Shown in pieces: positions 18,885 through 26,144 of a stretch of DNA of 64,000 nucleotides; positions within the stretch are counted from its first letter, which is position 1; each line of letters begins with the position of its first letter. This DNA is from Algorimicrobium echini (GTDB lineage Bacteria > Bacteroidota > Bacteroidia > Flavobacteriales > Flavobacteriaceae): the NCBI RefSeq assembly GCF_900115185.1, contig NZ_FOVN01000001.1, forward strand, positions 496,001 through 560,000, given 5' to 3'. A program made the translations under genes and the position numbers. Under the pieces are notes generated by a model. It was not told the origin of the DNA, ran no database searches, and was given only the letters and a program-made list of their open reading frames with translations.

Positions 18885-19391
18885 TTATATACTTAATTCA
18901 CTGTCTTGTTGTGCCTGTTTGGCAATTTTAAATGACTCGCTTAAAACCATAAAAAACAAGCCTAAACTCATAATTAATAAATAAGGACTCAAGCCCAAAG
19001 TGAACTCTATTTTACTAGTAAAAACAATTCTCAAAATAAAAACACCTATCATACTAGCGATACTTAATCCTATTAAAACTTTTCCCATTTTATTGTAGGT
19101 CTCTATAACATAGCTGTCAAATGGTCTACGTTGTTGAAAAAGACGCAATGTTTTTCGAAATAAAAATATAACGTATATAAAACCACAAACAATGCTATAA
19201 CCTAAAATAATAAAGAGTTGTTTTTGCCACACTGGTGCTTCTATTTCAAATCCAGTAAACCGGGTTAATTCTAATATTTCGGTATTAAAAAACATGTAAA
19301 TACTGAAAGCAAAGCCTAAAATTAAAATAGGAATACAACTCAAAATCCAAATAAAATCGATTACTGATTTTAAAATCATTAGTTTTCTCAT
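18885..19391 (-). CDS. DUF2975 family four-helix membrane protein
   Basis: A 168-residue inner-membrane protein with four predicted spans (about 10-32, 55-77, 105-127 and 135-155) and short basic loops. The 'LRLFQQRRPFDSYVIETYNKMGKVL' region, read as LRLFQQRRPFDSYV followed by IETYNKMGKVL, is the characteristic DUF2975 cytoplasmic segment between TM2 and TM3. Function is unknown, but these proteins are very often encoded with a tiny XRE regulator as here, suggesting a membrane-sensing or regulator-tethering role. First gene of the pair, with a well-formed promoter. Confidence 0.85.
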   Translation of the reverse strand: MRKLMILKSVIDFIWILSCIPILILGFAFSIYMFFNTEILELTRFTGFEIEAPVWQKQLFIILGYSIVCGFIYVIFLFRKTLRLFQQRRPFDSYVIETYNKMGKVLIGLSIASMIGVFILRIVFTSKIEFTLGLSPYLLIMSLGLFFMVLSESFKIAKQAQQDSELSI

Positions 19392-19400
19392 AGTTCAAAA

Positions 19401-19449
19401 TTATTGTTTAACAATAACAAATGTATAAAAATTATCGTAAAACAATAAT
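19401..19449 (-). promoter_or_regulatory. Promoter of the DUF2975-XRE pair bracketed by two palindromes
   Basis: On the minus strand TACATTTG (19418-19425) is a perfect -7 box, with a TTG (19443-19445) 17 bases upstream. A perfect 17-base palindrome TTATTGTTtAACAATAA (19401-19417) covers the predicted start site, and an imperfect copy ATTATCGTaaaACAATAAT (19431-19449) covers the -33 TTG. Their centres are 31 bases apart, three helical turns. This layout is that of an autorepressed operon. Confidence 0.75.
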
Positions 19450-19517
19450 TAATTATGATTTTAATCAAAAATTATAAAAAACTGCTAAAGGTGTTGGTAT
19501 GCTATAATCAACTACTG

Positions 19518-21011
19518 TTAACTTACCACAAGATTATAACTTGTTTTTAGTTTTTGGACAACTATTCCGATATCGGTTTCATTTAAATGACCAAATCCAA
19601 GCCTGATAGCACAAATGTTTTTATTTTGATACAGTATGGTCTTAGGTAAAAACAAATCATTCTTTTTTGCTTTATTAGCCAATTCAACAAGCGAAATATG
19701 TGGTTCAAACTGTAACCAAATGGCCAAACCGCCTGCTGGTAGTTCCCAAGTAGCAATAGAGTTAAAGTGCGCTTGTAAGGTTTTACATAAATAATCACGC
19801 CTTTGTTTATAAACGGTAATATTCTTTTTAATTAAACGATGAATTTCGCCTTCCGAAATAAGCTCAGAAAGCATTTGTTTCTGGATTAAATCGCCTTGTT
19901 TATCTAATATTTGTAAATAGTTTTTCGCTTCGTTAATAATCGTCTCTGGTGCCACTACAAAGCCAATTTGAAAACTTGGAAAAAACGATTGCCCTAATTT
20001 TCCTAAATAGATAACCACACCATACGCATCCGAACTTGCCATAGGCAGCATGGCAGAGCCGTTAAATTGAAAATCATAATCAAAATCGTCTTCAATAATT
20101 GCAAATTGATAGGTCTTTGCTAATTGCAATAATTTTAAACGTCTTTCAGCACTCAATGTTACGGTTGTTGGATAATGTCTATGGGCACAAACATACACAC
20201 ACCTAATGCTGCGCTTGGTAAAATGCATTTTAATATAGTCTACATCAATCCCATGCTCGTCTACTGGAATGGTGATGATATTGGCACCTGCTTGTTGAAA
20301 AATCATATTCGATTTATAGTGACTTAAATCGGCTACCAAAACCACATCGGCTTGTTTTATTAAAATTTGGGACACGATATACAAACTCATTTCCGTACTT
20401 CGTGTGCTCATAATATTTTGTGGTTTAATGTGAAAACCACGCGTGGCGTTTAAATAATTACTTAAGTGTAAATTAAAGGTTGTTGCAGATTGCTCATTGG
20501 TCTGATTCCATTTAGAAATTAACGATGCGCGTTTCATAGATGCACTATACCACCTAGAAAATTGATGCGTAGGATGCAACCGTAAATCTGGTTGACCATC
20601 ATTAATTACATATTTATTAACGGCTATTTCTTCTGTTGATGCTAAATTAAACGACGATTGAAACGGAAAACCAGTGGTTTTTGGGTAATCGTGTAATTTT
20701 TCTAAACCTTGAGATGTGGCTTTTATACGCGCCGTTTTTTGTTCTGGCATTAAAATAAAAGTGCCTTTATTAGGCATGATCTCTACCCAACCTTGAGATG
20801 CTAATTCCTCGTACACCGCAACTGCTGTATTTCTGTTTATAGCTAGTAGATTACTTAATATCCGTGTTCCTGGCAAAGCCGTACCTTCAATTAAATAACC
20901 TCTCTGAATAGCATTTATAATTTGCTGTGAAATTTGAATATATACAGCCGTTACTTGCGATTTTTCGAAATGAATTAATTTCTTTAATAAATGATTAACC
21001 GGACTACTCAT
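19518..21011 (-). CDS. MocR/PdxR-type regulator (GntR HTH fused to PLP aminotransferase-like domain)
   Basis: A 497-residue transcription factor. A GntR winged helix at about 18-85 is recognisable (YIQISQQIINAIQRGYLIEG; NRNTAVAVYEELASQGWVE), followed by a linker and a fold-type-I aminotransferase-like domain from about 140. The cofactor sites are kept: IEDDFDYDF with the pyridine-nitrogen Asp near residue 305, and YLGKLGQSFFPSFQIGF with the Schiff-base Lys near residue 334. MocR proteins usually sense PLP or an amino compound and control an adjacent divergent gene. Here that is the receptor at 21092, with repeated half-sites in between. Confidence 0.9.
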   Translation of the reverse strand: MSSPVNHLLKKLIHFEKSQVTAVYIQISQQIINAIQRGYLIEGTALPGTRILSNLLAINRNTAVAVYEELASQGWVEIMPNKGTFILMPEQKTARIKATSQGLEKLHDYPKTTGFPFQSSFNLASTEEIAVNKYVINDGQPDLRLHPTHQFSRWYSASMKRASLISKWNQTNEQSATTFNLHLSNYLNATRGFHIKPQNIMSTRSTEMSLYIVSQILIKQADVVLVADLSHYKSNMIFQQAGANIITIPVDEHGIDVDYIKMHFTKRSIRCVYVCAHRHYPTTVTLSAERRLKLLQLAKTYQFAIIEDDFDYDFQFNGSAMLPMASSDAYGVVIYLGKLGQSFFPSFQIGFVVAPETIINEAKNYLQILDKQGDLIQKQMLSELISEGEIHRLIKKNITVYKQRRDYLCKTLQAHFNSIATWELPAGGLAIWLQFEPHISLVELANKAKKNDLFLPKTILYQNKNICAIRLGFGHLNETDIGIVVQKLKTSYNLVVS

Positions 21012-21041
21012 TGTTTTAAAACTGGACTACTTTAGTAATCC
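21001..21041. promoter_or_regulatory. Candidate MocR operator: direct plus inverted half-sites
   Basis: GGACTACT occurs at 21001-21008 (inside the first MocR codons) and 21024-21031, 23 bases apart. The second copy also forms an inverted repeat with AGTAATCC at 21034-21041 (GGACTACTTTAGTAATCC, one mismatch). Direct repeats of this kind are typical MocR targets. The site lies just upstream of a -7-like GACTTTTG (21052-21059) for the divergent receptor. Confidence 0.55.
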
Positions 21042-21091
21042 GGAAAGTTACGACTTTTGCACCCTTATAAAAAACTCGAATTATCAGTATT

Positions 21092-22906
21092 ATGAAAATA
21101 TTCCCATTTGTTAGCTTTCTTGTTCTTTTTTCATTTATAAGTCATGCTCAAGAGCCATCTCAACAAGCTTTAGATTCCGTTGTTATAACATCTAGTAGAA
21201 TTGATTTGCCATTTAAAGAAAATTCTAGAACCATTACTATTATTACCAGTACCGATATTAAAAATAGCGCAACCACGAATGTTGCTGATTTATTACAACA
21301 AGTTGCAGGAGTAGATGTGAGACGCCGAGGAGCCGATGGTACCCAAGCCGATTTATACATTCGAGGTGGTAGTTTTGATCAAACATTGTTACTTATTGAT
21401 GGTATGAAATTAGAAGATGCACAAACAGGACATCATACCTTAAATATGGCTTTACCTTTGGAAGTTATTGAACGCATTGAAGTTATAAAAGGGCCTGCAG
21501 CGCGTGTATTTGGGCAAAATGCATTCACAGGCGCTATTAATATTGTTACCAAAAAACAAACAGATGATATGGTGTCGCTTGCTGTTCAGGCTGGTTCTTT
21601 TGGTCAGAAAAATGCCGATATTACCGCTGGAAGCAACTTGGAGAACTCGTCCCATATCATACAGGTGTCTCGTAATATTTCTGATGGTTACCGCTATAAT
21701 AACGATTATGACAATCAGAGTTATTTTGTAAAAAGTGTTTTCAATAAAAATAAATTACCTATTACGTTTATAGGTAATTACCAAGAACGCAAATTTGGAG
21801 CCAATGGTTTCTATGCTTCACCAGCTGCCAAAGATCAATATGAAGAAACACAGACGAGTTTAGTCGGTTTTTCAACTGAAATAAAATCGGATAAATTTAC
21901 TTGGAAGCCACGTTTATATTGGCGCAGAAACCAAGATATGTATGTGTTTATTCGGGATAATCCATCGGTTTATAGAAATTTACACCAAACCAATAAAATT
22001 GCAGCTGAAGTCAATGCATCCTACAAATCCGGATTAGGTATAACGGGTTTTGGTGTCGATTTTTCACAAACCTTTATTGCGAGTAATAATTTAGGAAATC
22101 ATGAGCGTTTTACTACCAACCTCTTTTTAGAGCATCGGTTTTCATTATTAAATAATGCGCTTTCTGTAACACCTGGAATTGCTGTGAGTTATTTCTCTGA
22201 TTTTAAATTTCATGCCTTTCCTGGTGTAGATATCGGTTATCAAGTATGGGATAATTTTCAAATTTATGGAAACGTGGGTTATACCTATCGTGTGCCTACC
22301 TATACAGATTTATACTATACCAGTCCAACAGAATTGGGTAACGAAAATTTAGATCCTGAAGAAGCTATTTCGGAAGAACTAGGTGTTAAATTTAACCATA
22401 ACGGACTCCGCATATCTGCTGCTTTTTTTAATAGAGATTCCAAAAAATTGATTGATTACGTTAAAGCTAATGAATCTGATCCTTGGCAAGCCACTAACAT
22501 AGCAGAGTTGAATACTAAAGGTTTTGAAGTCAATAGCAATTACGCCTTTTTTATGGCAAATTTCACGCAGAACATTGGCTTAAATTACACCTTTCTGGAA
22601 GATGATTTAAAAGATGTATCGGCTAACTTTTCACGCTATTCTATTAATTCGTTAAAACATCAATTTGTAGCAACGTTTAAGAGTCAGTTTTTCAAAAACC
22701 TATCACAATCTATTGTATATCGTTACGCAGAGCGTACTATTGGCGAAAGTTATAATGTATATGATGCTAGTGTAAACTACCAACTACAGGCTTTTGAGTT
22801 TTCAGTAACAGCAAACAATATTTTCAATGCAGATTATACCGAAACCAATCTGGTTCCAGCTCCAAAAGGACTGGTTTTATTCGGGTTAAAATACCTTTTT
22901 AACTAG
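21092..22906 (+). CDS. BtuB-like TonB-dependent receptor
   Basis: A 604-residue outer-membrane transporter without the N-terminal Ig-like domain of the other receptors here. Signal peptide 1-19; TonB-box region DSVVITSSR near residue 28; plug domain about 40-155 (VADLLQQVAGVDVRRRG; DLYIRGGSFDQTLLLIDGM; IEVIKGPAARVFGQNAFTGA); barrel to the C-terminal phenylalanine-rich VLFGLKYLFN. The plug resembles vitamin B12 receptors, but the ligand is uncertain. Divergent from a MocR-type regulator with an operator-like repeat between them, which hints that expression responds to PLP or a related small molecule (inference). Confidence 0.88.
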   Translation: MKIFPFVSFLVLFSFISHAQEPSQQALDSVVITSSRIDLPFKENSRTITIITSTDIKNSATTNVADLLQQVAGVDVRRRGADGTQADLYIRGGSFDQTLLLIDGMKLEDAQTGHHTLNMALPLEVIERIEVIKGPAARVFGQNAFTGAINIVTKKQTDDMVSLAVQAGSFGQKNADITAGSNLENSSHIIQVSRNISDGYRYNNDYDNQSYFVKSVFNKNKLPITFIGNYQERKFGANGFYASPAAKDQYEETQTSLVGFSTEIKSDKFTWKPRLYWRRNQDMYVFIRDNPSVYRNLHQTNKIAAEVNASYKSGLGITGFGVDFSQTFIASNNLGNHERFTTNLFLEHRFSLLNNALSVTPGIAVSYFSDFKFHAFPGVDIGYQVWDNFQIYGNVGYTYRVPTYTDLYYTSPTELGNENLDPEEAISEELGVKFNHNGLRISAAFFNRDSKKLIDYVKANESDPWQATNIAELNTKGFEVNSNYAFFMANFTQNIGLNYTFLEDDLKDVSANFSRYSINSLKHQFVATFKSQFFKNLSQSIVYRYAERTIGESYNVYDASVNYQLQAFEFSVTANNIFNADYTETNLVPAPKGLVLFGLKYLFN

Positions 22907-23017
22907 ATTGGGATTGTAACAAAATATCATTAAACGCTACTTATATAATAAATCTTTTATTTGCATTGTAATTATGAGTTAAAGGGTTTATATTTCAAAC
23001 TTATAACTGTGTGTTTT

Positions 23018-23605
23018 ATGATGGATTGGTTTTCTACTTTAGAATTATTTTCAAAATTTTATTGGATTATAGCTTTAATAGGTTCCTTATTTTTCCTGTT
23101 TATTGTTATAACAACGTTTATTGGTGCTGATACTGGAGATGATTTAGACGAACTAGATCCTGGAATAGAATCGGATACTGGTATTGAGTTTCAATTCATC
23201 ACCTTTAAAAACCTCATTGGTTTTTTTACGCTTTTTGGTTGGAGTGGTATTGCTTGTATAGACGCTGGCTTATCTAAACCAGTAACTGTAATTATTTCAC
23301 TTTTTAGTGGTTTATTGATGATGACCATTATGTCTGCCATGTTTTATTACACAAGAAAACTAACATCTAGCGGTACTTTGGTTTACAAAAATGCCATTGG
23401 TGCTGTTGGAGAGGTTTATTTAACGATTGGCGCCAATCGTTCCAAAATAGGAAAAGTTAGTGTTAATGTGCAAGGTTCCCTTCGGGAATTAGATGCTCTA
23501 ACGGATTCTTCTGTTGAATTAAAATCGGGTTCTGTAATAAACGTTTTAGACGTAACTGCTAATGGCGTTTTAATAGTCGCTTCACAAAATAAAAAACAAA
23601 TTTAA
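23018..23605 (+). CDS. NfeD-like membrane protein (OB-fold), flotillin partner
   Basis: A 195-residue protein with an N-terminal span (about 10-35), two or three further hydrophobic segments (about 65-125) and a C-terminal OB-fold of roughly 60 residues (GAVGEVYLTIGANRSKIGKV; NVLDVTANGVLIVASQ). This is the architecture of NfeD-like/YqiJ proteins that accompany flotillins. An in-frame extension to 22961 exists, but the double ATG at 23018/23021 gives the natural cytoplasmic-start topology. It is followed after 12 bases by the flotillin gene, so both act together in membrane-microdomain organisation. Confidence 0.82.
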   Translation: MMDWFSTLELFSKFYWIIALIGSLFFLFIVITTFIGADTGDDLDELDPGIESDTGIEFQFITFKNLIGFFTLFGWSGIACIDAGLSKPVTVIISLFSGLLMMTIMSAMFYYTRKLTSSGTLVYKNAIGAVGEVYLTIGANRSKIGKVSVNVQGSLRELDALTDSSVELKSGSVINVLDVTANGVLIVASQNKKQI

Positions 23606-23617
23606 CCTAACATTTAT

Positions 23618-25030
23618 ATGACCTTTCTTTTCACTCAAGACTTTAATTTAGGATTTCCAATTGCTATCGTTGCAGCCATTTTATTTGTATTTGTATTTCT
23701 TATCGTTCTCATTAGGCGTTATAAACGTTGCCCTTCCGATAGAATTTTAGTGGTCTATGGAAAAGTAGGAGGCGGCCAATCGGCCAAATGTATTCATGGT
23801 GGTGCTGCTTTTATTATTCCAGTCATTCAGGATTATGAATTTTTGGACCTAACACCTATTTCAATTGAAGTAAATTTAGTGAATGCTTTAAGTAAGCAAA
23901 ATATTCGTGTTAATGTACCATCACGTTTTACCATAGGTGTTTCAACAGAGCCTGGTATAATGCAAAATGCAGCCGAGCGATTATTAGGGCTTGGTGCTCA
24001 AGACGTGCAGGAACTAGCTAAAGAGATTATTTTTGGTCAGTTACGTTTGGTTGTGGCTTCCATGGATATTGAAGAAATTAATAATGATCGCGATAAATTT
24101 TTAACCAACATATCACAGAGTGTAGAAACAGAATTAAAGAAAGTTGGATTAAAGTTAATAAATGTAAACATTACAGATATTGTTGATGAGTCTGGTTATA
24201 TTGAAGCGTTAGGTAAAGAAGCTGCAGCACATGCCATTAACGCTGCAAGAAAATCAGTTGCCGAAAAAACAAGAGATGGTTCCATAGGTGAAGCCAATGC
24301 GGTTCAAGATGAAAGAACTCAAGTAGCTGCTGCCAATGCGCAGGCTGTTGAAGGTGAAAATACAGCAAAAATTGCCGTTGCAAATTCAGACTCATTACGT
24401 CGTCAGCGAGAGGCCGAAGCTGAACGTGTGGCCATTGCATCAGAGAAAGTACAGGCTGCAAAAGCATTGGAAGAATCGTATGCTGCTGAACAATTAGCAG
24501 AAACGGCTCGAGCTGAACGCGAACGTTCATCGCAAATGGCCGATATTATTGTTCCAGCTGAAATAGATAAGCGCAAAGTAGAAATTGATGCCGAAGCAGA
24601 AGCCGAGCGCATAAGACGGAAAGCACGAGGTGAAGCCGATGCTATTTTATTTAAAGCGCAAGCAGAAGCTCAAGGTCAATTTGAAGTGTTAACCAAGCAA
24701 GCAGCTGGATTAGAAGAAATTGTTAAAGCGGCAGGAAATAATTCTAAAGATGCCGTCCTATTATTAATTGCTGATAAACTGCCTGAATTAGTAAAATTAC
24801 AAGCAGAAGCCATTAAAAACATTAAAATTGATAAAGTTACCGTTTGGGAAAATGGTAGTGGCAAGGATGGAAAAACATCCACAGCTAATTTCCTCTCTGG
24901 CATGTACAAATCCGTTCCTCCATTACAAGAAATGTTTAATATGGCAGGTATGGAACTACCTGAATACTTAAAAGGTAAAGATATAAGCGACGCTCAAGAA
25001 GCAGATAAAAACAAAACAGACCAAAAATAG
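23618..25030 (+). CDS. Flotillin family (SPFH/band 7) protein
   Basis: A 470-residue membrane-anchored scaffold. One N-terminal membrane segment (about 14-33) precedes the SPFH/band 7 domain at about 40-200 (KCIHGGAAFIIPVIQDYEFL; ARKSVAEK at its end). A long Ala/Glu-rich coiled coil follows (about 215-380, with repeated AEAE and ARGEAD patterns) and then a flotillin-type C-terminal region (LIADKLPELVKLQAEAIKNI; KVTVWENGSG). Flotillins organise lipid microdomains and influence membrane fluidity and protein complexes. Encoded with an NfeD-like partner. The C terminus is charged and lysine-rich. Confidence 0.93.
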   Translation: MTFLFTQDFNLGFPIAIVAAILFVFVFLIVLIRRYKRCPSDRILVVYGKVGGGQSAKCIHGGAAFIIPVIQDYEFLDLTPISIEVNLVNALSKQNIRVNVPSRFTIGVSTEPGIMQNAAERLLGLGAQDVQELAKEIIFGQLRLVVASMDIEEINNDRDKFLTNISQSVETELKKVGLKLINVNITDIVDESGYIEALGKEAAAHAINAARKSVAEKTRDGSIGEANAVQDERTQVAAANAQAVEGENTAKIAVANSDSLRRQREAEAERVAIASEKVQAAKALEESYAAEQLAETARAERERSSQMADIIVPAEIDKRKVEIDAEAEAERIRRKARGEADAILFKAQAEAQGQFEVLTKQAAGLEEIVKAAGNNSKDAVLLLIADKLPELVKLQAEAIKNIKIDKVTVWENGSGKDGKTSTANFLSGMYKSVPPLQEMFNMAGMELPEYLKGKDISDAQEADKNKTDQK

Positions 25031-25110
25031 TTTACAAATCATAAAAAACAGCTTCTATTAGGCAAACAAATTGAACAGAGGTTTCTCGTTTTAATTTGCT
25101 TACAATTCCT

Positions 25111-25118
25111 TAACTTTG
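25111..25118 (+). promoter_or_regulatory. Candidate -7 box (TAACTTTG) for the cupin-like gene
   Basis: TAACTTTG fits TAnnTTTG and lies 22 bases before the TTG start at 25140, after the end of the flotillin gene. The upstream TTG is not at standard spacing. Confidence 0.5.
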
Positions 25119-25139
25119 GTGTTCTAAAAGTTTTGAGCA

Positions 25140-26006
25140 TTGACATGGAACCTACAAACAATTCCGCGTGTTAAAACAATTACTAAAGCGGATTTTATAA
25201 AGCATTACTTTAAACCACAAAAACCAGTGGTTATTGAACAATTTATAGACGATTGGCCAGCATATACCAAATGGAATTTTGACTACATTAAATCTGTTGC
25301 AGGACACAAAACTGTCCCACTTTATGATGACAGACCTGTAGACTACAAAGACGGTTTTAATGAGCCTCATGCTAAAATGAAAATGAGCGAATACATTGAT
25401 TTGCTTAAAAAAGAACCTACAAAATTTCGCATTTTTCTTTGGAATATTTTAAAGGAAGTTCCAGAACTTCAAAATGATTTTTCATTTCCGGATTTTGGCT
25501 TAAAACTCATGAAAGGATTACCTATGTTGTTTTTTGGCGGAAAAGATTCGTACACCTTCATGCATTATGACATAGATTTGGCTAATATATTTCACTTTCA
25601 TTTTCAAGGTGAAAAAGAAATTATTTTGTTCGACCAGAACCAAAATAATTATCTATATAAAATTCCTCATGCCTTAATAACTCGTGAAGATATAGATTTT
25701 TCGAATCCAGATTTTGAAAAATGGCCTGCTTTGAAGCAAGCTAACGGTTTTAAAACTACCTTAAAACATGGCGAGATTCTTTATATGCCTGAAGGATATT
25801 GGCACTATATGAAATACGTGACACCAGGTTTTTCTATGAGTTTACGCGCTATTCCAAGAAATCCAAAAAATTTAGGAAAGGCTATTTATAACGTATTCAT
25901 TATGCGAAATTTTGATAATATAATGCGCAGAATAAAAGGTCAAAACTGGATAGATTGGAAAAATGCACAAGCCTTAACACGCACCAAGAAGTTAACAGGT
26001 AAATAA
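25140..26006 (+). CDS. Cupin-like (JmjC-type) Fe(II)/2-oxoglutarate-dependent oxygenase-like protein
   Basis: A 288-residue cytoplasmic protein of the cupin_8/JmjC-like family. 'KPVVIEQFIDDWPAYTKW' near residue 28 is the typical N-terminal entry. The iron site is read as HYDID near residue 142 (His and Asp) and a distal His in MPEGYWHYMKYV near residue 222. 'FHFHFQGEKEIILFDQ' near residue 151 is the core beta strand. The substrate (protein hydroxylation or a small molecule) is unknown. The start is TTG; an ATG at 25145 is out of frame and closes after nine codons. The frame opens directly behind a -7 box. Confidence 0.8.
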   Translation: MTWNLQTIPRVKTITKADFIKHYFKPQKPVVIEQFIDDWPAYTKWNFDYIKSVAGHKTVPLYDDRPVDYKDGFNEPHAKMKMSEYIDLLKKEPTKFRIFLWNILKEVPELQNDFSFPDFGLKLMKGLPMLFFGGKDSYTFMHYDIDLANIFHFHFQGEKEIILFDQNQNNYLYKIPHALITREDIDFSNPDFEKWPALKQANGFKTTLKHGEILYMPEGYWHYMKYVTPGFSMSLRAIPRNPKNLGKAIYNVFIMRNFDNIMRRIKGQNWIDWKNAQALTRTKKLTGK

Positions 26007-26029
26007 GGACTACCTTTAAATTCAACTTG

Positions 26030-26071
26030 TCGATGAAATGTAGATTTTATAGTTAAAATGCATTTCATCGA
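26030..26071. repeat. Long perfect inverted repeat in the intergenic region
   Basis: TCGATGAAATG (26030-26040) pairs with CATTTCATCGA (26061-26071), an 11-bp perfect stem. Inside it ATTTTA and TAAAAT give a second short stem. No T run follows, so it is not a standard terminator. It lies 24 bases after the cupin-like gene. Confidence 0.7.
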
Positions 26072-26144
26072 AAACTTCTTATAAAACTTCATTCCAAAAA
26101 GAAATATTATTAAGTTAGATATCCCAACTAACCTACTTAATAAT

